Assembly (NCBI GenBank): GCA_964497615.1
Contig: CAZCEC010000004.1
Span: 62,001-126,000 of the forward strand
DNA: 64,000 bases
Direction: 5' to 3'
Origin: CAZCEC01 sp964497615
Lineage (GTDB): Bacteria; Chloroflexota; Anaerolineae; Anaerolineales; UBA6663
This document shows positions 43,622 to 52,049 of this stretch, piece after piece. A model generated the notes under the pieces. That model was not told where the DNA came from. It saw only the letters and a list, made by a program, of their open reading frames with translations, and did not search any database. How positions within the stretch are numbered: the first letter of the stretch is position 1; each line of letters starts with the position of its first letter. Both the position numbers and the translations under genes were made by a program.

Positions 43622-44713
43622 ATGTTATCACGATTGAGCGTCCGTCTGAGTGTATTGAGCCTGCTGGTGCTGGCGGCTCTGGGGGCGCGCGCCGGGCTGG
43701 CCGCGGCCCAGCAGCCCCCTCCGGCGGAGGCCGGCGACCGTTTCTACGTCGTCGTGAGCAGCGCCTACGCCCGCGCTGTGCCGCTGCCCTCCGGCGATCC
43801 CGTCTTCTCCCTCTTTCGCGGCCAGGACTATCCGGTGTTGGATGTCACGCCCGACGGCGCGTGGCTGCTGCTGCCCGGTTGGCCGGAGCCGGGCTGGGTC
43901 CAGGCCGATTACGGCCTGGTCGCCCCCGCTGGCGGCCCGGTGCCTGCACTGCCCCCGCTCGGCCCGGTGCCCGTGGTGCCGGCCGGCGTGCTGCCCCAGG
44001 TGAGCGAGTTGGCCGCCGAGTACTATGCCGCTGGCCTGGCCCAGGGCCGCAACCCCGCCGCCTTCTCCAAGTTGGGCGACTGCAATACCGAGAACGGGCG
44101 CTTCCTCGTCATGTTCGACCCGCCGCAAGACTACCGCCTCGGCGAACATGCGAACTTGCAAGGCGTCATTGACCACTTCGCCGGCTCGTTCTCGCGCGTC
44201 AGCCTGGCCGCCGACTCCGGCTTCAGCGCCGATTCCGTCCTCAATCCCATCTGGGCCGATCCCGTCCTGTGCCAGCCAGGCGAATCGCCCCTGGCCTGCG
44301 AATATCGGCTGCACACGCCCAGCCTCGCCCTGGTGAATCTGGGCACCCACAGCGCGCCCTCCATGCTGGAGTTTGAAGCCAACCTGCGCCGCCTGGTCGA
44401 AGCCTCGCTGTCCGAAGGCGTACTGCCCATCCTGGCCACCAAGGGCGACGACGTGGAAGGCGGACAGCGGGTGAATGCCGTCATCCGCGCCCTGGCCGCC
44501 GAGTATCAACTGCCCTTGTGGGACCTATGGGCGGCCATCCAGCCCTTGCCCGCCGACGGTCTCGCCTCCGACGGCATCCACTTCACCTATGGCCGGTCCT
44601 ACTTCGACGATCCCTGGGCCATGTCGCGCGGCTGGACCTGGCGCAACCTCACCGCCCTGCTGGCGCTCGATGCCGTCTGGTCCGCCGTCCGCCCGCCCAC
44701 GCTTAGTGACTGA
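43622..44713 (+). CDS. Secreted SH3/SGNH-hydrolase-like protein with atypical GDC block
   Basis: A 363-residue protein. A signal peptide (LSVLSLLVLAALGARAGLAA, cleavage about AAA-QQ near 29) is followed by an SH3-like domain (SSAYARAVPLPSGDPVFSLF; WVQADYGLVAPA). The second half is SGNH/GDSL-like: block I SKLGDCNTENGRF (GDC at 152-154) and block V SDGIHFTYG with the catalytic Asp and His. The nucleophilic Ser of GDS is a Cys here. Either it is a thiol hydrolase or catalytically changed. It is expected to be outside the cell and may act on acetylated glycans. Confidence 0.75.
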   Translation: MLSRLSVRLSVLSLLVLAALGARAGLAAAQQPPPAEAGDRFYVVVSSAYARAVPLPSGDPVFSLFRGQDYPVLDVTPDGAWLLLPGWPEPGWVQADYGLVAPAGGPVPALPPLGPVPVVPAGVLPQVSELAAEYYAAGLAQGRNPAAFSKLGDCNTENGRFLVMFDPPQDYRLGEHANLQGVIDHFAGSFSRVSLAADSGFSADSVLNPIWADPVLCQPGESPLACEYRLHTPSLALVNLGTHSAPSMLEFEANLRRLVEASLSEGVLPILATKGDDVEGGQRVNAVIRALAAEYQLPLWDLWAAIQPLPADGLASDGIHFTYGRSYFDDPWAMSRGWTWRNLTALLALDAVWSAVRPPTLSD

Positions 44714-44922
44714 CCGAACACAGTTCGCGCTCGACCGCTAACTTCCGCCAGCCCCGCGCCGAGTTCGCCCGCCACACCGCCTCGCGTTGCCTGGGATCAT
44801 CGTCTCAAACACGCCGCTGATTGTTGCCGCGCTCCCGTCACGGCCGCGGCGGGTCCTGCCCAACCCATGCTACAATCCGCTTGCACCTCTGCATTTCCAT
44901 ACTCCCACACAGGAGCTTACCC
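44714..44922 (+). promoter_or_regulatory. Promoter region of the S10 peptidase gene
   Basis: The gap holds no gene. TACAAT at 44871-44876 is a likely -10 box about 46 bases before ATG 44923, with AGGAG nine bases ahead of the start. The -35 region is not recognisable. Confidence 0.5.
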
Positions 44923-46434
44923 ATGCCCGATGCCCCGAATGGTGCCAAGCCCGCCGAAGAGAAGACCGCTGAAATCAAGCCGCCCGAACCTAAGGACAAC
45001 CTCGTCGTCACGCAGCACACCGCCACCCTCCGCGGGCAGACCTTCACCTACACCGTCACCACCGGCACCATCGTGATGAAGGAAGAGGCCGAGAAGACAG
45101 GCGAGAAGGCCGGCGAGTCCGAGGGCGAAAAGCCCAAGAGCACTATCTTCTTCATCGCCTACACCCGCGATGACGTGGAGGACAAATCGGCGCGCCCCAT
45201 CACCTTCTCCTTCAACGGCGGCCCCGGCTCCTCCTCCGTCTGGCTGCACCTGGGCGTGCTCGGCCCGCGGCGGGTGTGGATGGACGACATCGGCAACCTG
45301 CCCCAGCCCCCCTACCGCCTGGTGGACAACGAATTCTCCCTGCTCGACCAGACGGATCTGGTGTTCATCGACCCGGTCAGCACCGGCTTCAGCCGCCCGG
45401 TGGTGGGAGAAAAAGCCCGCGAGTTCCACAGCTTCCAAAAGGACATCGAAACGGTTGGCGACTTCATCCGCCTGTACGCCTCCCGCTACCAGCGCTGGAC
45501 CTCGCCCAAGTTCCTCATCGGCGAGAGTTACGGCACCACCCGCGCCGCCGGCCTATCCGGCTACCTGCAGCAACGCCACGGCCTGTACCTGAACGGCATC
45601 ATGCTCGTCTCGGTCATCCTCAGCTTCCAGACCGCGCGCTTCGACCCCGGCAACGACCTGCCCTATATCCTCTTCCTGCCCACCTACACTGCCACCGCCT
45701 GGTATCACCAGCGCCTGCCCGCCGATTTGCAGGGCGACCTGCGCGCCGCCGTGCGCGCCGCCGAAGCCTTTGCCCTGGGCGACTACGCCAGCGCCCTCAT
45801 GCAGGGCGACCGGCTCCCTGCCGCCGAACGCCGGCGCATCGCCGAGACCCTGGCCCGCCTCACCGGCCTGTCGCTGAGCTACGTCGAGGGCACCAACCTG
45901 CGCCTTAACATCCACCGTTTTGTTAAGGAACTGCTGCGCGACCAGCGCCGCACCGTGGGCCGCCTCGACAGCCGCTTCAAGGGCATCGACCGCGACGCCG
46001 TCGGCGAGGCCCACGAATATGACCCCAGCCTGACCAATGTGCTGGGGCCGTATGCCGCCGCTTTCAACGACTATGTGCGCCGGGCGCTAAAGTTCGAGAG
46101 TGATTTGCCCTATGAGATCCTCAACAGCAAGGTATGGCCCTGGCGCTTCGACCATGACAACCAGTACATCCAGGTGGGCGAGACCCTGCGCCACGCCATG
46201 ACCCTCAACCCCTACCTCAAGGTCTTCGTCGCCAACGGCTATTACGACCTCGCCACTCCCCACTTTGCCACTGAATACACCTTCAACCACCTCGGCCTCG
46301 ACCCCGAGCTTCAGGCCAACATCACCATGCACTATTACGAGGCCGGGCACATGATGTACGTCCACCTGCCCTCCCTGGCCCAACTTCACACCGACCTGTC
46401 CGCGTTCCTGCAAAGTGCGCTGCCAGCCGCGTAA
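44923..46434 (+). CDS. Serine carboxypeptidase, S10 family
   Basis: A 503-residue peptidase with an AGGAG site before ATG 44923. Landmarks: FSFNGGPGSSSVWLHLG (substrate-binding block, about residues 96-110), nucleophile S202 in GESYGTTRAAG, D442 in NGYYDLATPHF and H476 in AGHMMYVH, completing the Ser-Asp-His triad. The N-terminal 60 residues are charged (KPAEEKTAEIKPPEPKD) and carry no signal peptide, unlike the secreted eukaryotic members, so it is probably cytoplasmic or exported by an unseen route. It would release amino acids from peptide C-termini. Confidence 0.92.
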   Translation: MPDAPNGAKPAEEKTAEIKPPEPKDNLVVTQHTATLRGQTFTYTVTTGTIVMKEEAEKTGEKAGESEGEKPKSTIFFIAYTRDDVEDKSARPITFSFNGGPGSSSVWLHLGVLGPRRVWMDDIGNLPQPPYRLVDNEFSLLDQTDLVFIDPVSTGFSRPVVGEKAREFHSFQKDIETVGDFIRLYASRYQRWTSPKFLIGESYGTTRAAGLSGYLQQRHGLYLNGIMLVSVILSFQTARFDPGNDLPYILFLPTYTATAWYHQRLPADLQGDLRAAVRAAEAFALGDYASALMQGDRLPAAERRRIAETLARLTGLSLSYVEGTNLRLNIHRFVKELLRDQRRTVGRLDSRFKGIDRDAVGEAHEYDPSLTNVLGPYAAAFNDYVRRALKFESDLPYEILNSKVWPWRFDHDNQYIQVGETLRHAMTLNPYLKVFVANGYYDLATPHFATEYTFNHLGLDPELQANITMHYYEAGHMMYVHLPSLAQLHTDLSAFLQSALPAA

Positions 46435-46531
46435 TCCCAGGTGCGAATATGCGGCGGCAAGGGAACCCCTGCCGTGACTTCAATTGCCGGGAGAGTAATT
46501 GCGGGACTTTCGGAATGAAGAACGCCTCAAA

Positions 46532-46918
46532 CTATTGGGAGCTTGCCCGACGGTAGATTGACAGAGGAAAAGCCCAAGGCACGCCGAGATCATCTTCCCA
46601 GTCGTCATACAGCCCCATCCGAACGTCTGGCCGTAGCTCGTCAACTGAAAGGGGGATGAGATTCAGCGTAGGCCCTGCGCCGTTTAGCTTCAGTGCACCC
46701 GCCTCCACTCTCAGGTATTCGCCGGTCTCGGCGTTCTGCTCTATCCAGCCTCGCAACTCATCCGTGATCTCAAACGGATAGTCCGGGTGTTCGCGCAATC
46801 TCGAATCCAGGCCCTTTGGTAGTCGCACACGGATGCGATATGGTTCCTTTGGGTCGTCAACCTGTCGAATGGAAATTGACCGCCCGATTTTGTCGATGAA
46901 AGAACCCTCATAGTTCAC
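46532..46918 (-). CDS. Hypothetical protein of lower GC
   Basis: A 128-residue acidic protein beginning at GTG (MNYEGSFIDKIGRSISIRQV), without signal peptide or membrane segment. Segments such as RGWIEQNAETGEYLRVEAGA and PTLNLIPLSVDELRPD look like conserved protein. The GC content is clearly lower than its neighbours, suggesting recent acquisition. The open frame continues upstream without an ATG up to the stop codon of manA, so the real start could lie before 46918 or the gene may have lost its 5' part. I do not recognise the family. Confidence 0.55.
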   Translation of the reverse strand: MNYEGSFIDKIGRSISIRQVDDPKEPYRIRVRLPKGLDSRLREHPDYPFEITDELRGWIEQNAETGEYLRVEAGALKLNGAGPTLNLIPLSVDELRPDVRMGLYDDWEDDLGVPWAFPLSIYRRASSQ

Positions 46919-47005
46919 TGCTTCACCGTGATTGGAGATGATCCAGGCATAATCAGCTTGGGCCGCAGAATTTAGCAGTCCACACGCTTCGCTTTGCGTA
47001 GCAGT

Positions 47006-47944
47006 TCATGCTGCCGCCCTCAGCATCCGGTACGCTTCCACTGGCCGCACTGCATACTCCCCTGCGTCCGCCGCCACCACCACGCTCTCATAGGGCTTTA
47101 GCGTCACGGCCTCCTCGCCGCACGCCACCTCCGCCCTCCCCTCCACCACCGTCAGCGCGTGAAAGCTCTCGCCGCCCGTGTTGCTCACCCAGGGCTCCGT
47201 TGCCCCCGTGATCACTTCCAGCGAAAAGTATTCGCCACTCACCAGCGGCTGCCGGTCATCCGCCGCCAGCCGCGGCGCGGGCGTCACGTCGCCGCTCAAC
47301 CGCGGATTCACGGCCATGACCGACTCCTCGAGGTGCAGGTCGCGGCCCGCGCTGGCCGGCCGGCCCCAATCGTAGATGCGGTAAGTAATATCGGACGTCT
47401 GCTGAATCTCGTACAGGAACAGACCCGGCCCCAGCGCGTGCAGCGTGCCGGCCGGGATGTACACTGTATCGCCCGCCTGGACGCTGTGATACTGCACCCA
47501 ATCCATGATGCTCCCCTCGCGGATGGCCCTCGCCACCACCTCGGGCGCGGCGCCCGGCTTCACCCCCGCGATCAGCCGCGCGCCCGGCTCCACCCTCAGC
47601 AAGTGCCAGGCCTCCGTCTTGCCAAAGTGCCCCAGCCCGTGCAGCTTGCGGGCCTGTTCATCGTTGGGATGCACCTGCACCGACAGCCAATCCGCGCAGT
47701 CCAGCAGCTTGAGCAGCAGCGGGAAGCGCTTGCCCGTCCGCGCCGTCGCCGTCCGCCCCAACAGCGCTTCGCCCGCGGCCTCCGCCGCCTCCGCCAGGGT
47801 GCGTCCCGCCCACGGCCCGCCCGCGATGCGGTTGTGCTCATACACGATCCACGCCTCGCCAATCGGCGGCCCATCCGCCCTGAGTCGTCGCCCGCCCCAC
47901 ACGCGTTCGCGATATTCAGGAACCAATTGCAGCAGTTTCGTCAT
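47006..47944 (-). CDS. manA: Mannose-6-phosphate isomerase, class I
   Basis: A 312-residue type I phosphomannose isomerase. GGAGG precedes ATG 47944. Landmarks: VPEYRERVWGGRRL, PLLLKLLDCADWLSVQVHPN (the QVHP zinc ligands), GKTEAWHLL (Glu zinc ligand), VQAGDTVYIPAGTLHALG (His ligand) and YRIYDWGR. It interconverts mannose 6-phosphate and fructose 6-phosphate. A mannosyltransferase a few genes away makes it relevant for glycan precursor supply. It is 15-20% shorter than the eukaryotic enzymes but normal for bacteria. Confidence 0.93.
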   Translation of the reverse strand: MTKLLQLVPEYRERVWGGRRLRADGPPIGEAWIVYEHNRIAGGPWAGRTLAEAAEAAGEALLGRTATARTGKRFPLLLKLLDCADWLSVQVHPNDEQARKLHGLGHFGKTEAWHLLRVEPGARLIAGVKPGAAPEVVARAIREGSIMDWVQYHSVQAGDTVYIPAGTLHALGPGLFLYEIQQTSDITYRIYDWGRPASAGRDLHLEESVMAVNPRLSGDVTPAPRLAADDRQPLVSGEYFSLEVITGATEPWVSNTGGESFHALTVVEGRAEVACGEEAVTLKPYESVVVAADAGEYAVRPVEAYRMLRAAA

Positions 47945-48021
47945 CACTCGCCTCCGGTTGACGCCTCCGCCATTCTGCGCCATATTGAAATCTGACCGCG
48001 CCGCCGCGTTGGGAGGATCAC

Positions 48022-48396
48022 ATGCCCCCGCAGCCATCCGACTTCGACCTCGTCTTCGACCGCCTCAAGGCCCTGCTCGCGCCGCATGCCCGGCGCCTGG
48101 ACGCAAGCGGCAGTGACGCATTATATTCGCTCGACACCCGCCACCAACTGCCCAACAAGCAGATGCTCAACTTCGCGGCCCTGCGCAAGGGCAAGGCCTA
48201 CGTCAGCTTCTATCTCTTCCCGGTCTATATGTACCCCGAACTGCTCAAGGATATCTCGCCCGCGCTCAAGAAGCGTATGCAGGGCAAATCGTGCTTCAAC
48301 TTCAAGACCGTGGATGAGCCGCTCTTCAAAGAATTGAGCCGGTTGGCGAAGGCCGGCCTGGCGCGTTATCAGGCGGAAGGCTTTCTCAAGCGATAG
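48022..48396 (+). CDS. DUF1801-like small protein
   Basis: A 124-residue soluble protein with a GGGAGGA site before ATG. The core YVSFYLFPVYMYPELLKDIS and KKRMQGKSCFNFKTVDEPLF resembles the DUF1801/YdhG family, whose role is unknown. It starts 77 bp after the divergent manA start and its stop overlaps the next start by one base (TAGTG), so it is in an operon with the dehydrogenase-like pair. Confidence 0.75.
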   Translation: MPPQPSDFDLVFDRLKALLAPHARRLDASGSDALYSLDTRHQLPNKQMLNFAALRKGKAYVSFYLFPVYMYPELLKDISPALKKRMQGKSCFNFKTVDEPLFKELSRLAKAGLARYQAEGFLKR

Positions 48397-49517
48397 TGCG
48401 CCCGGTGCCGCTTCCGATCGGTTTTCCCCGCATGCGCCACGAGGCCGGCGAGCGCCGCGTCTTCCTGCCGGCCTTTGTCACTCGCCTGGCCCGGCGCGGC
48501 GCGCAGATCGTCCTCGAGCATGGCTATGGCAGCGAAATCGGCCTGACCCCTGCCGACTACGCCGCCCCCGGCCTGCGCTTTGGCGGCCGCACCGAGGCCT
48601 ACGCTCAGGGCTACGTCATCATCCTGCGCTGCCCGGACGACGACGCCCTGCGCCTCATGCGGCCCGGCGCCTGTCTCCTCTCTATGCTGCACTACCCCAC
48701 CCGCCCCCAGCGCGTGGCCTTCCTGCGCCAGTTGGGTCTGGAAGCGATCTCGCTCGATTCGCTTAAGGACGATTCCGGCCGGCGGCTGGTGGAGAACCTG
48801 CGCGCCGTGGCCTGGAATGGCGTCGCCGCCGCGCTGTCCGCGCTCCGCCAATCCTATCCCGGCAACGGCTTTGAAGACCCGGCGCGCCCGCCGCTGCGCG
48901 TCACCCTGCTCGGCGCGGGCGCGGTCGGCGCGCACGTGGTGCAGGCCGCCATCCGCTATAGCGACGAGACCCTGCGCGCTCGCCTGGCTGCCGCAGGCGT
49001 GCCCGGCCTGCGCGTCACCGTGGTGGACTACGACTTCACCCGCCACGAGCGCTACCTGCGCCCCCTGCTGGCCGAGACCGACCTGCTCGTGGACGCCACC
49101 CAGCGCCCCGACCCGGCCCGCCCGGTCGTGCCCAATGCCTGGCTGGCCGATCTGCCCGCTCACACGGTCCTGCTCGACCTTTCGGTGGACCCCTACGACT
49201 GCGCCGCTGATCCGCCGGCCACCAAGGGGCTGGAGGGCGTCCCCCAAGGCAATCTCGACCAGTATATCTTTGCCCCGGACGATCCGGCCTGGGACCGGCT
49301 GCCCGCCTGCATAGATACGCGCCAGCGCCGGTGGGCGGCCTCGTGCTATTCCTGGCCGGGCGTCCACCCGCGCCAGTGTATGCAGCTATACGGCCAGCAG
49401 CTTCAGCCCGTGCTGCGCACCCTGCTGGAAGTTGGCGGCGCGGCTCAGGTCAACCCGGACGGCCGCTTCTTCGAGCGCGCCATCGGGCGCGCCCTGCTGT
49501 CGCGCCAGCCGGCCTAA
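48396..49517 (+). CDS. Alanine-dehydrogenase/PNT-like protein, paralogue 1
   Basis: A 373-residue protein with GTG start overlapping the previous stop. The N-terminus PIGFPRMRHEAGERRVFLPA resembles alanine dehydrogenase and transhydrogenase N-terminal domains. A Rossmann motif LLGAGAVGAHVVQAAIRYSD lies at about residue 170, and DLLVDATQRPD then VLLDLSVDPYDC follow. A striking C-terminal block is CYSWPGVHPRQCMQLY. It looks like an NAD(P)-dependent amino acid dehydrogenase, but the exact substrate is unknown. The next gene is a close paralogue. Confidence 0.75.
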   Translation: MRPVPLPIGFPRMRHEAGERRVFLPAFVTRLARRGAQIVLEHGYGSEIGLTPADYAAPGLRFGGRTEAYAQGYVIILRCPDDDALRLMRPGACLLSMLHYPTRPQRVAFLRQLGLEAISLDSLKDDSGRRLVENLRAVAWNGVAAALSALRQSYPGNGFEDPARPPLRVTLLGAGAVGAHVVQAAIRYSDETLRARLAAAGVPGLRVTVVDYDFTRHERYLRPLLAETDLLVDATQRPDPARPVVPNAWLADLPAHTVLLDLSVDPYDCAADPPATKGLEGVPQGNLDQYIFAPDDPAWDRLPACIDTRQRRWAASCYSWPGVHPRQCMQLYGQQLQPVLRTLLEVGGAAQVNPDGRFFERAIGRALLSRQPA

Positions 49518-49526
49518 GGAGGCCAG

Positions 49527-50706
49527 ATGCCCCTTCCCCAGACCATCGGTTTCCCGCGCATGATGAAGGAGCCGGGCGAGAAGCGCGTGTTCCTGCCCGA
49601 GTTCATCCAGTCTCTGGCCCGCGCCGGCCTGACGGTCTACATCGAAGAGGGTTACGGCTCGCGCTCCGGCTTCACGTTTAACGACTACCACCAGGGCGAA
49701 GAGGCGATCCGGCAGGCGGAGCGCGAGAAGGTCTTTCAGCAGGACCTGGTGTTGGTGCTGCGTTCCCCCCTGCGCGAGGAGTATGGCCTGCTGCGGCCCG
49801 GCGCCTGCCTCATCTCCATGCTCCACTTCCCCACCCGGCCCTTGCGCGTGGAGCGCCTGCGCCAACTGGGCCTCAACGCCATCTCGCTCGACAGCATCGC
49901 CAACGACATCAGTCTGCGTCTGGTGGAGAACATGCACGCCGTCGCCTGGAACGGGTTGGAGGCCGCCTTCGACGTGCTGGAGCGCGCCTGGCCCGGCCTG
50001 CACCCGCCGCACGGCGGCCCCACGCGCGTGCTCATCCTCGNNNNNNNNNNNNNNNNNNNNNNNNNNNNNNNNNNNNNNNNNNNNNNNNNNNNNNNACGCC
50101 GTCGAGGCCGCCACCAAGCTCGGCAACGTCGAGCGCTACCAGGAGCATCTCCGCGCGGGCGGCCCCGGCAGCCTCGCCCTCACCGCCGGGCGCGCCCTCA
50201 CCCGCCAGCCCGAGCGCCTGCGCGAGCTATTCAGCCAGGCCGATATCCTGGTGGATGCCACCCAGCGCCGCGACACCTCTCGGCCTGTCGTCCCCAATGC
50301 CTGGCTCGATTGGCTGCCCGACCACGCCGTCGTCACCGACCTGGCTGTGGACCCCTACACGTTGGACACGAACCCGCCGGTGGTGCGCGGCGTCGAGGGC
50401 ATCCCGCAGGGGAGTCTCGATCAATATGTCTTCAGCGCCGGCGACCCCAATTGGGACAAGACCGTGCCGCCCTCGGTGCCCTCGGCCAGCCGCCGCACCG
50501 TCGTCTCCTGCTACTCGTGGCCCGGCATCCACCCCGAGGCCTGCATGCGCCACTACGCCCAGCAACTCGAACCCCTGCTGGAACCCCTGCTCGCCAAAGG
50601 CTATGCCGCCCTCTCGCCCAATGGCGGCTACTTCGAGCGCGCCCTCTACCGCGGCACGCTTACGGCCTGGCTCAAGTCCGGCGAGTACACCGCCCGCCCG
50701 CGCTGA
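49527..50706 (+). CDS. Alanine-dehydrogenase/PNT-like protein, paralogue 2, interrupted by N gap
   Basis: The second member of the pair. It begins MPLPQTIGFPRMMKEPGEKR behind an AAGGAGG site, ten bases after the first paralogue, and ends at 50706. The two halves are in different frames because a 55-base N run (50041-50095) hides the middle: upstream ends THRVLIL-type strand (VLIL) and downstream resumes with VEAATKLGNVERYQ. By alignment with paralogue 1, only about 21 bases (the GAGxVGxH part of the nucleotide-binding loop) should be missing. The gene is thus probably intact in the organism. C-terminal CYSWPGIHPEACMRHY matches paralogue 1. Confidence 0.75.
50041..50095. other. Assembly gap (55 N)
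   Basis: A run of 55 undetermined bases inside the second dehydrogenase-like gene. The size is evidently an estimate, since a frame-preserving gap of about 21 bases fits the paralogue better. Confidence 0.98.
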
Positions 50707-50716
50707 TCCGGGCGGC

Positions 50717-51922
50717 CTAATCTACCAGCGCGGCCAGCCGGGCCGCCTCAGCCTCCCAGCCCTTCAGCACCTGCATGTGCGCCTCGCGCTTGGCCGCATC
50801 CTTTTCCCACCCGGCCAGCACCTCCTGCATGTGCTTGTAGTACAGCGCCAGTTGCCGCACCGGCGTCCCCCGCCGCTGGCCATGACCGTTGTCGGCACCC
50901 AGGTCCTGCTCCAACTGCGCCAGCACCCGCAGCCAGTCGTCCGCAGTTTGTCCCGCGAAGCGTTTGAAGTCCCGCGTCACCCACTGCCGCTCGAACAGCG
51001 GCCGCTCGGCCCACCCCGCCGACTGCTCGGCCAGAGTCTGCCGCACCGCGTGCGCCAATCCCTGCGCCTCCGCCCGCTGTTCGTCGCTCAGCCCCGCCGC
51101 CTCGGCGCTCGCCTTGCCTTCCTCGATCCCGGCCGCATTAAGCGCCTGCCGCGACCCGATCTCCGCGCCCCGGAACTGCTGGGCCAGCGCCACCGCCGCC
51201 GCAAACCCCGCCCCGGCCGCCTCGGCCGAGATTTCGTGTTCCTTGCTCATTGCGCGGAACTCGTCTACGGTCTTGCCATACAAACTTGCCACCACGGGCA
51301 CCGCCGCCTCGAACCCCGGCGTCATCACCAGCCCTGGCCCAATCGTAAAGGCGATCACCCCGGTCCCCTCCAGCTCCATGTCCAGGGTCCGCGCCAGGTC
51401 CACCTGCGCGGTCTTGAGCACCTCGTACGCCCCCATATAGGCCCCGCCCGCCGAGGCCACCGCCACGAAGACGCCCTTGTTCCGCTGGAGCATGCCGGGC
51501 AAGAATGCCCGCGCCAGCAGCACCGGCCCGCGCAGGTTCACGCGGTAGCTCTTGTCCCAGGCCTCAACCGGCACGTCGTGGACCGCCCCCATCGGCGTCA
51601 CCGTCGCGTTGTTCAGCACGATGTCCACCTGGCCCATCAGCCGCTCTGCCTCCCGCTTCAGCCGCGCCACGCTGCGCTCGTCGCCCGCGTCCGTCTGGAC
51701 GAAGTGCGCCCTCCCTGGCCCAAACTCATCGGCCAGTTGCGCTTCGGCCCGCTTCCCGGTGTCCCGGTCAATCTCCGCCACGATCACCTTCGCCCCCAGC
51801 CAGATCAGCGCCCGCGCCGCTTCCAGCCCAATGCCGCGCCCCGCGCCCGTCACCACCGCGCCCTGGCCCGCCAGATGTTCTCGCGTCAGGCTGCCCGTGC
51901 CGATCAAGGGTATGCTTGTCAT
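50717..51922 (-). CDS. SDR oxidoreductase with long C-terminal helical extension
   Basis: A 401-residue protein, about 150 residues longer than classical SDRs. The first 250 residues are canonical: VVTGAGRGIGLEAARALIWL (TGxxxGxG), NNATVTPMG, and the Tyr/Lys pair in YEVLKTAQVDLARTL. The extension (SAEAAGLSDEQRAEAQGLAH to the C-terminus) is rich in Ala, Glu, Gln and Arg and mostly helical, with WVTRDFKRFAGQTADDWL; I do not recognise it. Start ATG 51922 has AAGGAG. It may form an additional dimerisation or partner-binding module. Substrate unknown. Confidence 0.8.
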   Translation of the reverse strand: MTSIPLIGTGSLTREHLAGQGAVVTGAGRGIGLEAARALIWLGAKVIVAEIDRDTGKRAEAQLADEFGPGRAHFVQTDAGDERSVARLKREAERLMGQVDIVLNNATVTPMGAVHDVPVEAWDKSYRVNLRGPVLLARAFLPGMLQRNKGVFVAVASAGGAYMGAYEVLKTAQVDLARTLDMELEGTGVIAFTIGPGLVMTPGFEAAVPVVASLYGKTVDEFRAMSKEHEISAEAAGAGFAAAVALAQQFRGAEIGSRQALNAAGIEEGKASAEAAGLSDEQRAEAQGLAHAVRQTLAEQSAGWAERPLFERQWVTRDFKRFAGQTADDWLRVLAQLEQDLGADNGHGQRRGTPVRQLALYYKHMQEVLAGWEKDAAKREAHMQVLKGWEAEAARLAALVD

Positions 51923-52013
51923 CGCCGTCGCTCCTTGCCGCAGGCCCGCGCCCAAATACCTCCGCCTGCTATGTCTCTATACGCTCCCGTGCGGCTCTGG
52001 GATGCGTCTCGGC

Positions 52014-52019
52014 TATACT
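52014..52019 (+). promoter_or_regulatory. -10 box for the D-threonine-aldolase-like gene
   Basis: TATACT lies 30 bases before ATG 52050; a strong GGGGAGGA site follows. The divergent SDR gene starts at 51922, so the 127-bp gap holds both promoters. Confidence 0.5.
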
Positions 52020-52049
52020 TGCCTCACACACTCACTGGGGAGGAATTGG

